DNA of 35,601 nt from an uncultured Eubacterium sp. (lineage in GTDB: Bacteria; Bacillota_A; Clostridia; Lachnospirales; Lachnospiraceae): positions 1 through 35,601 of the forward strand of contig CAOKJJ010000031.1 in the NCBI GenBank assembly GCA_948468465.1. The letters run 5' to 3'. Position numbers and translations under genes: made by a program. Of the stretch, positions 1 to 7,737 are shown in pieces. The notes below the pieces were generated by a model that saw only the letters and a list, made by a program, of their open reading frames with translations, did not search any database and was not told the origin of the DNA. Numbering within the stretch: position 1 is the stretch's first letter; each line of letters starts with the position of its first letter.

Positions 1-38
1 TCCACAAAGTGTGAAGCACATCTCACGGAAAGCATTTT

Positions 39-749
39 TCAAACACGCTCTAGCTCATAATCATCCAGCATTTCATTTATTTCATCCACGTTAAGAAACA
101 TCAATGCATCCAATACAGATAGTCCAGGCTCAAAACCCTTCTGTTTCTGGCTGTATTCTGACAAATTCACTTTCTGAAAATAAATATTCACATGATTTTC
201 CTCATATTTTCTGCAGTCAAAAAACGACATGCCTCCAGGCGGATTCCAATATTCATCCGCTCCCAGACACTGACAGATGCGCAGGGCCCATTCATCCGAA
301 CTGCCAGGACATCCAATGTCCAGAGTCATATCAGAAAAGATCTCAATCGGCGTATGGATTGCAAGGTAATCACACACCGCTTCCAAGGCAGCGCAATCCA
401 AACGGACAATACTTTCAAAATCCGGCCCCAATATTTCCTTCATCAGTTTTATAACTTTATAATAGTTTGGCGCTCCCTTATAATATCCTAATTGCGAAAA
501 TATTTTCTCCTTCCACGGTTTGGAATTGTCTATGCTGATATCTGAAATAAGCGTTTCACGCGCATGCTTTTTCAGCGGCACTGCGATATACCCCCATCCG
601 CCGGACTGTTTCAGTATTCTGTTGCGCTCAATCCAGCCGTGCCGGATAAACTGCACCTGATCCAGCAAAATATACCTGTCTGTATGCCGGATCAGCGAAA
701 AATATCCGATATAGGGAAAAAAATACGGCTGCATAATTCCCAATCTCAT
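39..749 (-). CDS. WbqC family protein
   Basis: A 236-residue protein of the WbqC family, found in O-antigen and capsule loci and usually described as WbqC-like without a firmly assigned reaction. The N-terminus carries the family signature: IMQPYFFPYIGYFSLI (residues 5-20), then ILLDQVQF (27-34) and GWIERNRI (38-45). There is no signal peptide or membrane segment, so it is probably cytosolic. It is the last complete gene of the minus-strand glycan locus in this window and follows the FkbM methyltransferase by 35 bases. A GAAGGGAA element lies about 11 bases before the ATG. In other loci WbqC proteins sit beside sugar-modifying aminotransferases and acyltransferases, so a role in making or transferring a modified sugar is likely, but this is inferred from context. 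Family assignment is confident; function is not. Confidence 0.85.
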   Translation of the reverse strand: MRLGIMQPYFFPYIGYFSLIRHTDRYILLDQVQFIRHGWIERNRILKQSGGWGYIAVPLKKHARETLISDISIDNSKPWKEKIFSQLGYYKGAPNYYKVIKLMKEILGPDFESIVRLDCAALEAVCDYLAIHTPIEIFSDMTLDIGCPGSSDEWALRICQCLGADEYWNPPGGMSFFDCRKYEENHVNIYFQKVNLSEYSQKQKGFEPGLSVLDALMFLNVDEINEMLDDYELERV

Positions 750-784
750 AATGCTTTGATTCCCTTCATAACAATAAATCCTGC

Positions 785-1882
785 CTACTTCGCATAAAGT
801 GTCAGCCGGGCCGGCATGCAGCTGTTATACCGCAGATAAAACCGGTAATTCGGATTCTGCTGGTGGATATACTGCGGTATCCGTATCAATGCCCATTCAT
901 CAAATCCGACTACAACAGCTAATTTAGGCTGGCTTCTTTTCAACAATGCGCGGGCTCCCATGAGAGTTTCTAAAACTCCATACAAAAAGTTGATTTTTAA
1001 CATCGTGACAGTCTCACTGCCGATCAAATGATCCAGCGCATCCGCCGCTACGGCCTGTGCATCTGCTTTTTCTGCACTGGAAACACCTGCTTTTTCCTTT
1101 CCGGTTCCATTAAAATGCAGGTCTGCCTTTTCTTTCCACGCTGCCATCCGATAAAGCGTAAGATTTTGCAGTCCCTGCTCCGCTGTATATTTTTGAAGTC
1201 TGCTAAAATTTACCGGATCAGCTTCCAATGCATAAATATGCCGATAACCGCCGTCACTGCTCTTTAAAAAAAGCCGGATACTGTCTCCGTCAAAAGCACC
1301 TATATCTGCATATGTCTCATCCCTGCCAATTTGATAAAGATCATTGCAAAAATATGTCTGTTCTTTTGTATAGCAGTTTTTAACATATTGAATATCGTTA
1401 TTCATCCGGGAATTTAAGTAAGCCGCCATCGCCCGCCTGGATTCTTCATCTTCCAGCAGCTGATATGTATGATAGTAATCGTCCAGATGCTCTTTTACAA
1501 ACTCCTGTGATATTTTTTCATACTGTTCATAACATACGCTGACCGGATAATATACATTCCTGACCTGCGCTTCTCTATCCTTTAATGCTTCACCAAGCTC
1601 CATATGAGAATGCCCCACAATCACATCAAATTCCGGAAATAGCTCTTTGATTTTCTTTAATGAGACAGCCGGGATCCCTTCAAATTCAAAATGTTCCTCC
1701 AAATGATCAACTAAGACAGCTGACGGAATAATCCCGTGGAGTTCCAGATGCTGCTTTACAGCGCCGGCAACATCCCCGGCTCCCCATAAGACAAGCGGAA
1801 GTTGTTCCTGCCGCAGTTCCTGTATGATATCCCTGCCTTCTCCTTGGAAGACCAGCCGCCTTTCAAATTCTGTTATTTCCAT
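785..1882 (-). CDS. FkbM-family SAM-dependent methyltransferase
   Basis: A 365-residue protein with an N-terminal Rossmann-like part (LVLWGAGDVAG, near residue 30) and a C-terminal FkbM-type methyltransferase domain with the SAM-binding stretch ETYADIGAFDGDSI and the acidic motif YALEADP. FkbM enzymes O-methylate sugars or polyketides, so this one probably methylates a glycan residue or its nucleotide sugar. I chose the ATG at 1882 because GGGGAG lies 8 bases upstream; an in-frame TTG at 1948, right after the preceding stop, has a poor ribosome binding site. The two-domain layout, in which a GAG-type nucleotide-binding N-terminus precedes FkbM, is common in surface glycan loci. It sits between the NeuD-like acyltransferase and WbqC. 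Confidence 0.8.
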   Translation of the reverse strand: MEITEFERRLVFQGEGRDIIQELRQEQLPLVLWGAGDVAGAVKQHLELHGIIPSAVLVDHLEEHFEFEGIPAVSLKKIKELFPEFDVIVGHSHMELGEALKDREAQVRNVYYPVSVCYEQYEKISQEFVKEHLDDYYHTYQLLEDEESRRAMAAYLNSRMNNDIQYVKNCYTKEQTYFCNDLYQIGRDETYADIGAFDGDSIRLFLKSSDGGYRHIYALEADPVNFSRLQKYTAEQGLQNLTLYRMAAWKEKADLHFNGTGKEKAGVSSAEKADAQAVAADALDHLIGSETVTMLKINFLYGVLETLMGARALLKRSQPKLAVVVGFDEWALIRIPQYIHQQNPNYRFYLRYNSCMPARLTLYAK

Positions 1883-1948
1883 ACTAAAATCTCCCCATCT
1901 GAAATCTGTTTGCGCATCATCGTCCAAATACTGCTCATCACCTGGCAA

Positions 1949-2620
1949 TTACTGAATTTCTCTCACTACGACTCCTGTATCTTTATGATAGCCAATCACC
2001 TTTGCAGGATTTCCATAGCAGGTGCTGTAAGGTTCCACATGCTTCACAACGTTGCTGCCTATGCCAACGAGACTCTCCGTTCCATACCGAATATATCCTC
2101 TGGCTGTAACTCCCATTCCTAAAAATACCAGATTTTCCACATGGCTGTTTCCGCCAAGCGTACATCCTGCAGATATTATCGAATGGTCTTCCATTACAAA
2201 TCCATGTCCAAAATACACATTGGGCCAGATGATATTCCCATTCCCCATCACTCCGTCAAAACCAACAACTGCATTCGACATGATAATATTGTTATCTCCC
2301 ATTTTTATTTCTGTTTCAAGCATGGCATGGGGACTGATATAGTTGATCAGGCGATATCCTTTTTCTTTCGCCCTTTCATACATTCGCTTCCTGTTCCTCA
2401 TCACTGTATAACCGCAGAGTACAAGCATATCATACTGTTTTGGCGAATATATATTCTCTACCTGTTCAAACGGCACCACCGGCAGGCCGCATTCTTTTTC
2501 GTTTCTCATATATGCCGCATCAACCGTAAATGCCTCGATATCAATCGTTCCATATCTTTCGGCTTCATAAAAAAATATTTTCCCATAAGCGCCTGCACCA
2601 TAAATAATTATCTTTCTCAT
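1949..2620 (-). CDS. NeuD/PglD-type sugar O- or N-acyltransferase
   Basis: A 223-residue protein with the two-part architecture of NeuD/PglD acyltransferases. An N-terminal Rossmann fold begins MRKIIIYGAGAYGK, and a C-terminal left-handed beta-helix of hexapeptide repeats includes NNIIMSNAVVGFDG and SIISAGCTLGG and ends in the typical GNPAKVIG. Such enzymes transfer an acetyl group from acetyl-CoA to a (nucleotide-)sugar amine or hydroxyl. The start at 2620 is supported by AGGGTG 7 bases upstream and by the conserved first strand; the longer frame to 2692 runs into the sulfotransferase gene and is not needed. It follows the sulfotransferase by 13 bases, so the two are probably co-transcribed. 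With the window's aminotransferase it could N-acetylate an amino sugar, or it could O-acetylate the ulosonic acid proposed below; neither is shown by sequence. Confidence 0.82.
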   Translation of the reverse strand: MRKIIIYGAGAYGKIFFYEAERYGTIDIEAFTVDAAYMRNEKECGLPVVPFEQVENIYSPKQYDMLVLCGYTVMRNRKRMYERAKEKGYRLINYISPHAMLETEIKMGDNNIIMSNAVVGFDGVMGNGNIIWPNVYFGHGFVMEDHSIISAGCTLGGNSHVENLVFLGMGVTARGYIRYGTESLVGIGSNVVKHVEPYSTCYGNPAKVIGYHKDTGVVVREIQ

Positions 2621-2633
2621 TCCAATCACCCTG

Positions 2634-3488
2634 TTAAAAATTTGTCTGATGCACAAAATAACTTCTATATCCAAAAGGTTCAGCTTCGGCAAAATGATCC
2701 AAATCCTGCGAAATCATCCTGCAAATTTCTCCCGGAAGGTAAAACTGCCTTCCGCATTTTTTCTTTTTATCACGATAAACACTGTAGCTGCTTTCCACGT
2801 TCTGCCCCCCCCCTTGCGAATTTTTTATAAATTGTTCTGTCTGCTTTGTAAACGACATCTGTAAAAAATCAAATAATTTCTCAGAAACGCCCTGCGCATC
2901 TTCTGATAAATCTTCATACCGTACAATCATAAAGCGGTCTGGATACCGTTTCTTCATATCCGCACTCAGTTTGATCCATTCCTTCCATTTATAGTATCCA
3001 TAATAATTTTCCGGCCGATATTCATTTTTAGAAGCGGCAAATCCCCATTCCTGCTCAATATCCCAGTCCGGTTTATACTCTAATGGGGCATTCATCCAGG
3101 ATTCCATTACATCATAAGGATTTCTTACAATTCCTGCAATTTTTATATTCCCATATCTTTGCAGAAGTAATGGTACGGTATACAAATACCTTGTCTCTTT
3201 ATATGCAAGTATAGACGGATTTGTTTTTTTATCAGTAAATACGGGGTACAATCCTTTTTCTCGTTGTTCTGCCTGATTTAAAAAATCATCCGCGTCTTCC
3301 TCATATAATTCCATGAAAAATTGTTCCATATCTTCTGTACTGCTTTCTGCTGTTATCCTGTTTTTAAAACGATAGGAAAACAACGGCTGAAAACGATATG
3401 CCGCATCTGGACAGCTGTCTATAATTTCGCCCAGCCAGGAAGTTCCTGACCTTGGGACACCATATAATGCAATTACTTTTTCATACAT
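2634..3488 (-). CDS. PAPS-dependent carbohydrate sulfotransferase (contains a G9 tract)
   Basis: A 284-residue cytosolic sulfotransferase. The phosphosulfate loop is GVPRSGTSWLGEI (residues 10-22) and the 3'-phosphate-binding segment is IVRNPYDVMESW (120-131), both typical of Sulfotransfer-type enzymes that move sulfate from PAPS to a hydroxyl. The expected substrate is a sugar of the locus glycan. GAGGA lies about 9 bases before the ATG. Two unusual features occur. Residues Gly226-Gly228 are encoded by a run of nine G, so gain or loss of one base would frameshift the last fifth of the protein. The gene is also preceded by a 14-bp tandem repeat array that spells promoter-like elements, in a 101-base gap after the upstream GT2. 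Both suggest variable expression. No PAPS-synthesis genes are in the window. Confidence 0.85.
   Translation of the reverse strand: MYEKVIALYGVPRSGTSWLGEIIDSCPDAAYRFQPLFSYRFKNRITAESSTEDMEQFFMELYEEDADDFLNQAEQREKGLYPVFTDKKTNPSILAYKETRYLYTVPLLLQRYGNIKIAGIVRNPYDVMESWMNAPLEYKPDWDIEQEWGFAASKNEYRPENYYGYYKWKEWIKLSADMKKRYPDRFMIVRYEDLSEDAQGVSEKLFDFLQMSFTKQTEQFIKNSQGGGQNVESSYSVYRDKKKKCGRQFYLPGEICRMISQDLDHFAEAEPFGYRSYFVHQTNF
2805..2813 (-). repeat. G9 homopolymer tract inside the sulfotransferase gene
   Basis: Nine consecutive C on the + strand (nine G in the mRNA) encode three glycines (226-228) of the sulfotransferase. At this length the gene is in frame. By eye it is one of only three G/C runs of seven or more in the window, all inside or at the end of glycan genes. 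Such tracts are classic slipped-strand phase-variation sites in host-associated bacteria. Confidence 0.9.
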
Positions 3489-3527
3489 CTGACGTCTTCC
3501 TCATTTCCAATTCTTCATTTTAAATTG

Positions 3528-3582
3528 AAATTTTACAAATCAAATTTTACAAGTCAAATTTTACAGTTCAAAATTTACATTT
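3528..3582. repeat. Four tandem 14-bp repeats upstream of the sulfotransferase
   Basis: Four head-to-tail copies of a 14-bp unit occupy the gap between the GT2 stop and the sulfotransferase start: 3528-3541, 3542-3555, 3556-3569 and a diverged 3570-3582. The first three copies begin AAATTTTACA and differ only in their last bases. Read on the minus strand, each unit supplies a TAAAAT and a TTGA-type hexamer, so unit number may set promoter number. Confidence 0.88.
3530..3571 (-). promoter_or_regulatory. Candidate overlapping promoters built from the 14-bp repeats
   Basis: On the minus strand, TTGACT (3552-3557) and TAAAAT (3530-3535) are separated by 16 bases. One repeat upstream, TTGAAC (3566-3571) and TAAAAT (3544-3549) are also 16 apart. 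Both resemble sigma-A promoters pointing at the sulfotransferase, leaving a leader of roughly 35 bases. The AT-rich context means chance matches are possible. Confidence 0.45.
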
Positions 3583-3589
3583 ATCTTTA

Positions 3590-5251
3590 TCATCTATCAA
3601 ATAAATGCACTTTTTCCGCCAGCCTATACCATTTGCTGCTCTTTATTTTCTGCAATTGCGCATCCAGCTCACAATTCTTTCTCTCCTGCTCTTTCAGGCA
3701 TCGTTCCAATTCCGCATTCTTTTGTTCCTGCATGTTTATTTGCTGCTCCATCCTCTCCTGCTGCTGCCTTGCTTCATTGAAATTCTTTTTTGCCGCTGCC
3801 GCTTCTCCCTGATATTCATAAATCATATCTCTCTTTTCATACATCACTTCCATAACTGCCTGCCCAGCAGCCGCTGTTCCCAGCCGCTCCATCTTCCCCT
3901 CAATGCAGATGTTCAAACTTTCCCCGTCAGCAGTTACGTCTGGCATTTTAATCGTATAAATGGGATCCAGATTCAAAAAAAGCTGCCATCCGTCCCGGCT
4001 GCACAATGCATTTTCCTCCTGAAATTCCGCATCTGCACCATTCACCGTAACCCGCTCTATCTTCACTTTTACCATCAGTCCTTCCGCGGGGTCAAATCGA
4101 AGTCCTTTTATTTGCCCTCCCCCATTCTCAGCCAGCCTGCATGTCCAGCAGAATTCTTCCGCATCCTGGAACATAAACTGCTCCTGATACACCTTTTGGC
4201 TGCTGAATCCGTTTCCGCAGTCCACATATATACTTCTTGTCTGTTCAAACGCTTCCGGCAAAATGCCAAAAATATCATATTTCCCGTTTTCATTCATAAA
4301 TTCCCGTTTTGTGTACCCGTAATGTTTTTCCATTATATGGGCCTTTTGGGGATCATTCAACGCCTGATACAGCAGTTTGATCCCAAACAATCTTGTATAT
4401 GGCTGGGCGCCTGCCTGCGTACATACCTTACCAAACGCATATTCCGGCAGAAACGCTTCTTTCTTTGCATAACTTTCGGCTTCTGGAAATATTTCCAAAA
4501 ATTCTTCACGGTTTGCAATCGCAGCATATTCCTCCAGCATCAGAAATAATTCCACACTTGAGCGTATCTGTGTTTCCGCCCGCATCCCGCTTGTATTCCT
4601 GCCTGATCCATGTATCCGAAATTTCACCAGCGCTTGCGGCAGCACATATATTTCATGCTTCCTGCATATTTGAATCCACTTTACAAAATCCGGTATCTGG
4701 CACAAACCTTTCCGGAAAAAATCATTTTCTGCATAAACATCCTTTCGGATTAAAATGCTCGGATGGCACAGGCAATTCCCCTGATAGAAAAAATAGCGCA
4801 GCCATTCCTTTCGGTTTTTATTTTCTGCCCGGAACAACTGATAATAAAAACCATTTTCATCCGTATAAGCATTTCCCTCATCATCAATAGCTTCCGCATT
4901 TGTAAAAACAGCCGCATATTCCGGCCTGCGGCGTATCAATTCCACTTGTTTTTCCAGTTTATCTTTCATCCATATATCATCACTATGATGCACTGCAATA
5001 TAATCACCAGACGCATAATTTCTCACAGCATCGTCTATGGAGCCTCCATGCCAGTTATAGTCATGACGTATCGCAATGATCTGCGGATATTTGTCTTTAT
5101 ACTCACAAATGATCTTCCAGGAATGATCTATAGAGCAATCGTCTACAATAATAAATTCAAAATCCTGATAAGTCTGCTCCAGTACACTTTCAATACTCTG
5201 CCTTAAAAATTTCTCATGGTTATAAGATGTTAAAATAACTGATATTTTCAT
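3590..5251 (-). CDS. GT2 glycosyltransferase with beta-rich middle and coiled-coil C-terminus
   Basis: A 553-residue protein. Residues 1-240 form a GT-A family 2 domain: MKISVILTSYNHEKFL, VDDCS (36-40) and the metal-binding HHSDDIW (88-94). The middle (about 330-460) is beta-rich and resembles appended carbohydrate-binding or accessory domains. The last 80 residues are a Gln/Glu/Lys-rich coiled coil ending in SSKWYRLAEKV, a tail seen on many polysaccharide glycosyltransferases. The start at 5251 has AAGGTG 6 bases upstream and fits the first beta strand. An alternative ATG at 5293 overlaps the upstream ABC ATPase stop as ATGA and would add 14 residues. It directly follows the exporter ATPase, so it probably extends or caps the exported chain; the donor and linkage are unknown. 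Confidence 0.83.
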   Translation of the reverse strand: MKISVILTSYNHEKFLRQSIESVLEQTYQDFEFIIVDDCSIDHSWKIICEYKDKYPQIIAIRHDYNWHGGSIDDAVRNYASGDYIAVHHSDDIWMKDKLEKQVELIRRRPEYAAVFTNAEAIDDEGNAYTDENGFYYQLFRAENKNRKEWLRYFFYQGNCLCHPSILIRKDVYAENDFFRKGLCQIPDFVKWIQICRKHEIYVLPQALVKFRIHGSGRNTSGMRAETQIRSSVELFLMLEEYAAIANREEFLEIFPEAESYAKKEAFLPEYAFGKVCTQAGAQPYTRLFGIKLLYQALNDPQKAHIMEKHYGYTKREFMNENGKYDIFGILPEAFEQTRSIYVDCGNGFSSQKVYQEQFMFQDAEEFCWTCRLAENGGGQIKGLRFDPAEGLMVKVKIERVTVNGADAEFQEENALCSRDGWQLFLNLDPIYTIKMPDVTADGESLNICIEGKMERLGTAAAGQAVMEVMYEKRDMIYEYQGEAAAAKKNFNEARQQQERMEQQINMQEQKNAELERCLKEQERKNCELDAQLQKIKSSKWYRLAEKVHLFDR

Positions 5252-5289
5252 CTTGATCACCTTTTCTTTCCTATTGATGAACATTGCTT

Positions 5290-6759
5290 TCATGCATCCG
5301 GTTTTCTTATATTTCTGATCACAACCTCATTTTGCAAATACACTTTATCCCATAATTTATCCTCTGTATTTTCCTCTACCGAAAATACCGCCGCGTTTTC
5401 AATATAAGCAAGAAATAATGCTGTCCTGTTTTTTATCATCGGCTTTGACGCGAGGACTGTTACATTATAATTACCCTCTATCACCGGCAGCCTGGTAACC
5501 AGATCCACTTCGTACACCTCGCCCTTTCTGCCCATGATCAGCTCGCCTGTCTCCCGCAATGTGGATGATCCAATCAGCTCCACATTCTTATCATCTCGAA
5601 TATGGTAAGCGATTCCAAATGTCTCATCACAGCAGACAAGAAATGAAACACGCAGAATCATCTTCTGGTCATATGCAAAAGAAGCCAATTCCTCCCGATC
5701 CTCATTCAGCAGCTTAACATCCAAAAACACAACGTCTCCCGTCCCCTCCTTAAACCTCTCCGCCTGCTTTAGAAACCTCTTGCTGCCATATTTTAAAATC
5801 AAATCATCATAACAGCCGGCCGGATCATGTTTGTCAATGTCTTTGATTTTCAGTCCGCATTCCGCTTCCACGCTTCTTTCAAACGCCTCCTCCTGCACAG
5901 CCGAATTTTGTTCCTGCACAGCCGGATTCTGCTGCGCAGCCAGATTCTGGTCCCGCGCGGCCGAATTCTGGTCCCGCACAGTCTGCCGCTGGTCCTGATC
6001 CAGCTTCAAATGTTCCTCATTCATGGACGCGCGTATTTTTTTCAAATAAATGTCCGCCAGTTCCGCCGCAGGCCCTTCCATGATTTTGACTCCGTTCTCC
6101 AGATAAATGCATCTCTGGCAAAGCTGTTTTACCGTATTCATATCATGCGTGACAAACAAAACGGTTGCCCCTGATTTCATAATCTGATTCATCCGCGCCA
6201 TGCATTTTGCCTGAAAAGCAGCATCCCCGACCGCAAGCGCTTCATCCACGATCAGGATATCCGGATTCGAATAGACCGCCGTTGCAAACGCCAGCCTTAC
6301 AAACATGCCGCTGGAATAATTCTTCACCGGCTGGTAAATAAAATCACCGATATCCGCAAAATCTGCAATATCCGCAATCCTGCCGCTCATCTCTTCCCGC
6401 GTAATCTTATTCAGCGTCCCATTCAAATAAATATTCTCAATTCCTGTATATTCCGGGTTAAATCCCGCACCCAGCTCCAGCAGCGCATGGATCCTTCCCT
6501 CTACCTGAACACTGCCTCCCGACGGATTTAAAATCCCTGTAATAATTTTAAGCAGTGTCGATTTCCCGCTGCCGTTTTTCCCAATAATTCCTGCAATCTC
6601 GCCCTTGCGTATCCGAAAGCTGACATCGTTCAGCGCATGAAATTCTTTATACTGCGGCTTTGCTTTTGGAAATAAACCTTCTATGATCCTTCGTTTATTG
6701 TTTTCATATAACTTATAGGTCTTTGTTAAATGACTTACCTCAATCGCATATTCACCCAT
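5290..6759 (-). CDS. wzt: Polysaccharide ABC exporter ATPase with C-terminal sugar-binding domain (Wzt-like)
   Basis: A 489-residue ATPase of the Wzt/TagH/RfbE family that powers export of a lipid-linked polysaccharide. Visible are Walker A GKNGSGKS (60-67), signature YSSGM (148-152), Walker B ILIVDEA (168-174) and the switch His205. Residues 300-489 form a second beta-rich domain like the Wzt C-terminal domain, which in characterised systems recognises a terminal modification of the finished chain. Between them, residues 255-292 are a low-complexity Gln/Asn/Ala linker encoded by a 21-bp tandem array. The gene starts 12 bases after the permease, so the two form one unit. The C-terminal domain implies that a capping sugar or group made by this locus gates export. 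Confidence 0.9.
   Translation of the reverse strand: MGEYAIEVSHLTKTYKLYENNKRRIIEGLFPKAKPQYKEFHALNDVSFRIRKGEIAGIIGKNGSGKSTLLKIITGILNPSGGSVQVEGRIHALLELGAGFNPEYTGIENIYLNGTLNKITREEMSGRIADIADFADIGDFIYQPVKNYSSGMFVRLAFATAVYSNPDILIVDEALAVGDAAFQAKCMARMNQIMKSGATVLFVTHDMNTVKQLCQRCIYLENGVKIMEGPAAELADIYLKKIRASMNEEHLKLDQDQRQTVRDQNSAARDQNLAAQQNPAVQEQNSAVQEEAFERSVEAECGLKIKDIDKHDPAGCYDDLILKYGSKRFLKQAERFKEGTGDVVFLDVKLLNEDREELASFAYDQKMILRVSFLVCCDETFGIAYHIRDDKNVELIGSSTLRETGELIMGRKGEVYEVDLVTRLPVIEGNYNVTVLASKPMIKNRTALFLAYIENAAVFSVEENTEDKLWDKVYLQNEVVIRNIRKPDA
5891..5992. repeat. In-frame 21-bp tandem repeats in the Wzt linker
   Basis: Five imperfect units (21, 21, 18, 21 and 21 bp) encode seven-residue repeats such as RDQNSAA and QEQNSAV between the ATPase and the sugar-binding domain. 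Unit gain or loss would alter linker length without a frameshift. Confidence 0.75.
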
Positions 6760-6771
6760 AACTGCCTCTTT

Positions 6772-7575
6772 CTACAACATATCCGCAAACTGCGGCCGCA
6801 ACCTGAAAAAAACATATGCGCCAATCAATAATAATGCCAGTGTAAAAATCCAAAAATACAATGTAAGCGCCGGATGTTCCCAAAACCAGATCTGTTCCGA
6901 AAATGTCTCCCGGTAGCCGACGCAAACATAATACATTGGATTCAATTTGATAATGATTTGGGAAGCTTCCGGCATGCCGCTCGGATCCCATACCAATGGA
7001 GTCGCCCAAAATCCCACCTGGGTGATCAGGGCAATAATATTTAAAATGTCTTTCGAAAAAACGGCCAATGCCGACATCGTCCAGGTTAAACCCATCAGCA
7101 ATGCTACTGTGCAAACATAATAATAAACAACCTGGATATTATAAATGTTCGGCGTATATCCGTAGACCAAATAAATCAGCAGGATAAACGCAATAAAGAA
7201 AAAATGTACAAAGCTGGATGATACAATCTTGACTAACGGCAGTGTACTTACCCGAAACTGCATATTTTTTACCAGATACGAATAATCAAAAATACACCCT
7301 GAACCGCTCCCGAACGCATCTGTAAAAAACTGCCAGGATAAGTAGGCCGGGATATACCATAGGATGAATGGAATATCATCTACCGGAGAAGAACGAAATC
7401 CTACCTGGAATACATACCATAAAACAAGGATGATTGTTAATGGCAGCATGAATGCCCAGGCAATGCCGAGCAAGGAATTTGTGTATTTTGCTTTGAAATC
7501 GTTTTTTGCCAGTTCGTAGATGACTTTTCGGTCTGTAATTAAGTCTTTGAAAAAATTAATAAAACCTTTTAACAT
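6772..7575 (-). CDS. wzm: Polysaccharide ABC exporter permease (Wzm-like)
   Basis: A 267-residue ABC-2 type membrane protein of the Wzm/TagG family. It has a cytosolic N-terminus with the family-typical KNDFKAKYTNSLLGIAW (24-40), about six hydrophobic helices, and a periplasm-facing-type segment with PVDDIPFILWYIPAYLSWQF. It forms the channel for the Wzt-like ATPase encoded 12 bases downstream. GGGAG lies 5 bases before the ATG. The gene is separated from the preceding GT8 by 162 bases, unlike the tight spacing elsewhere, and this gap carries a good promoter, so exporter genes can probably be transcribed separately from the sugar genes. Homologous exporters move teichoic acids, O-antigens or S-layer glycans; which applies here cannot be told. 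Confidence 0.9.
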   Translation of the reverse strand: MLKGFINFFKDLITDRKVIYELAKNDFKAKYTNSLLGIAWAFMLPLTIILVLWYVFQVGFRSSPVDDIPFILWYIPAYLSWQFFTDAFGSGSGCIFDYSYLVKNMQFRVSTLPLVKIVSSSFVHFFFIAFILLIYLVYGYTPNIYNIQVVYYYVCTVALLMGLTWTMSALAVFSKDILNIIALITQVGFWATPLVWDPSGMPEASQIIIKLNPMYYVCVGYRETFSEQIWFWEHPALTLYFWIFTLALLLIGAYVFFRLRPQFADML

Positions 7576-7706
7576 AAGGTCTCCCTTCTAATCCATACAT
7601 GCAAGTAATATATAAATGCAATAACGCAATTTTTCATTTTCATAAGTCAACAATTCACCGCATGGAATCCGAGAATAAGAAAATGAATACATAAAAAGTA
7701 TTCCAA

Positions 7707-7734
7707 ATTATATTTGTTTTTGAACTGTTATCAA
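7707..7734 (-). promoter_or_regulatory. Internal sigma-A promoter driving the ABC exporter genes
   Basis: On the minus strand TTGATA (7729-7734) and a perfect TATAAT (7707-7712) are 16 bases apart, placed just after the GT8 stop and leaving a leader of about 125 bases before wzm. No convincing terminator precedes it, so read-through from the main operon is also expected. Confidence 0.6.
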
Positions 7735-7737
7735 TAT

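Noticed and set aside
1..38. Possible start of a further minus-strand gene (ATG at 35) running off the left edge
   Set aside because: Only eleven codons are visible and no clear ribosome binding site precedes the ATG.
2141..2830. Plus-strand open frame of 229 codons across two genes
   Set aside because: It crosses the boundary of the NeuD-like and sulfotransferase genes on the opposite strand and has no recognisable features.
3528..3582. The 14-bp repeats considered as a CRISPR array
   Set aside because: Units are contiguous without spacers and no cas genes are present.
3605..4549. Long plus-strand open frame (314 codons)
   Set aside because: It is antisense to the GT2 gene, Leu/Phe/His-rich and without motifs; a shadow of the real gene.
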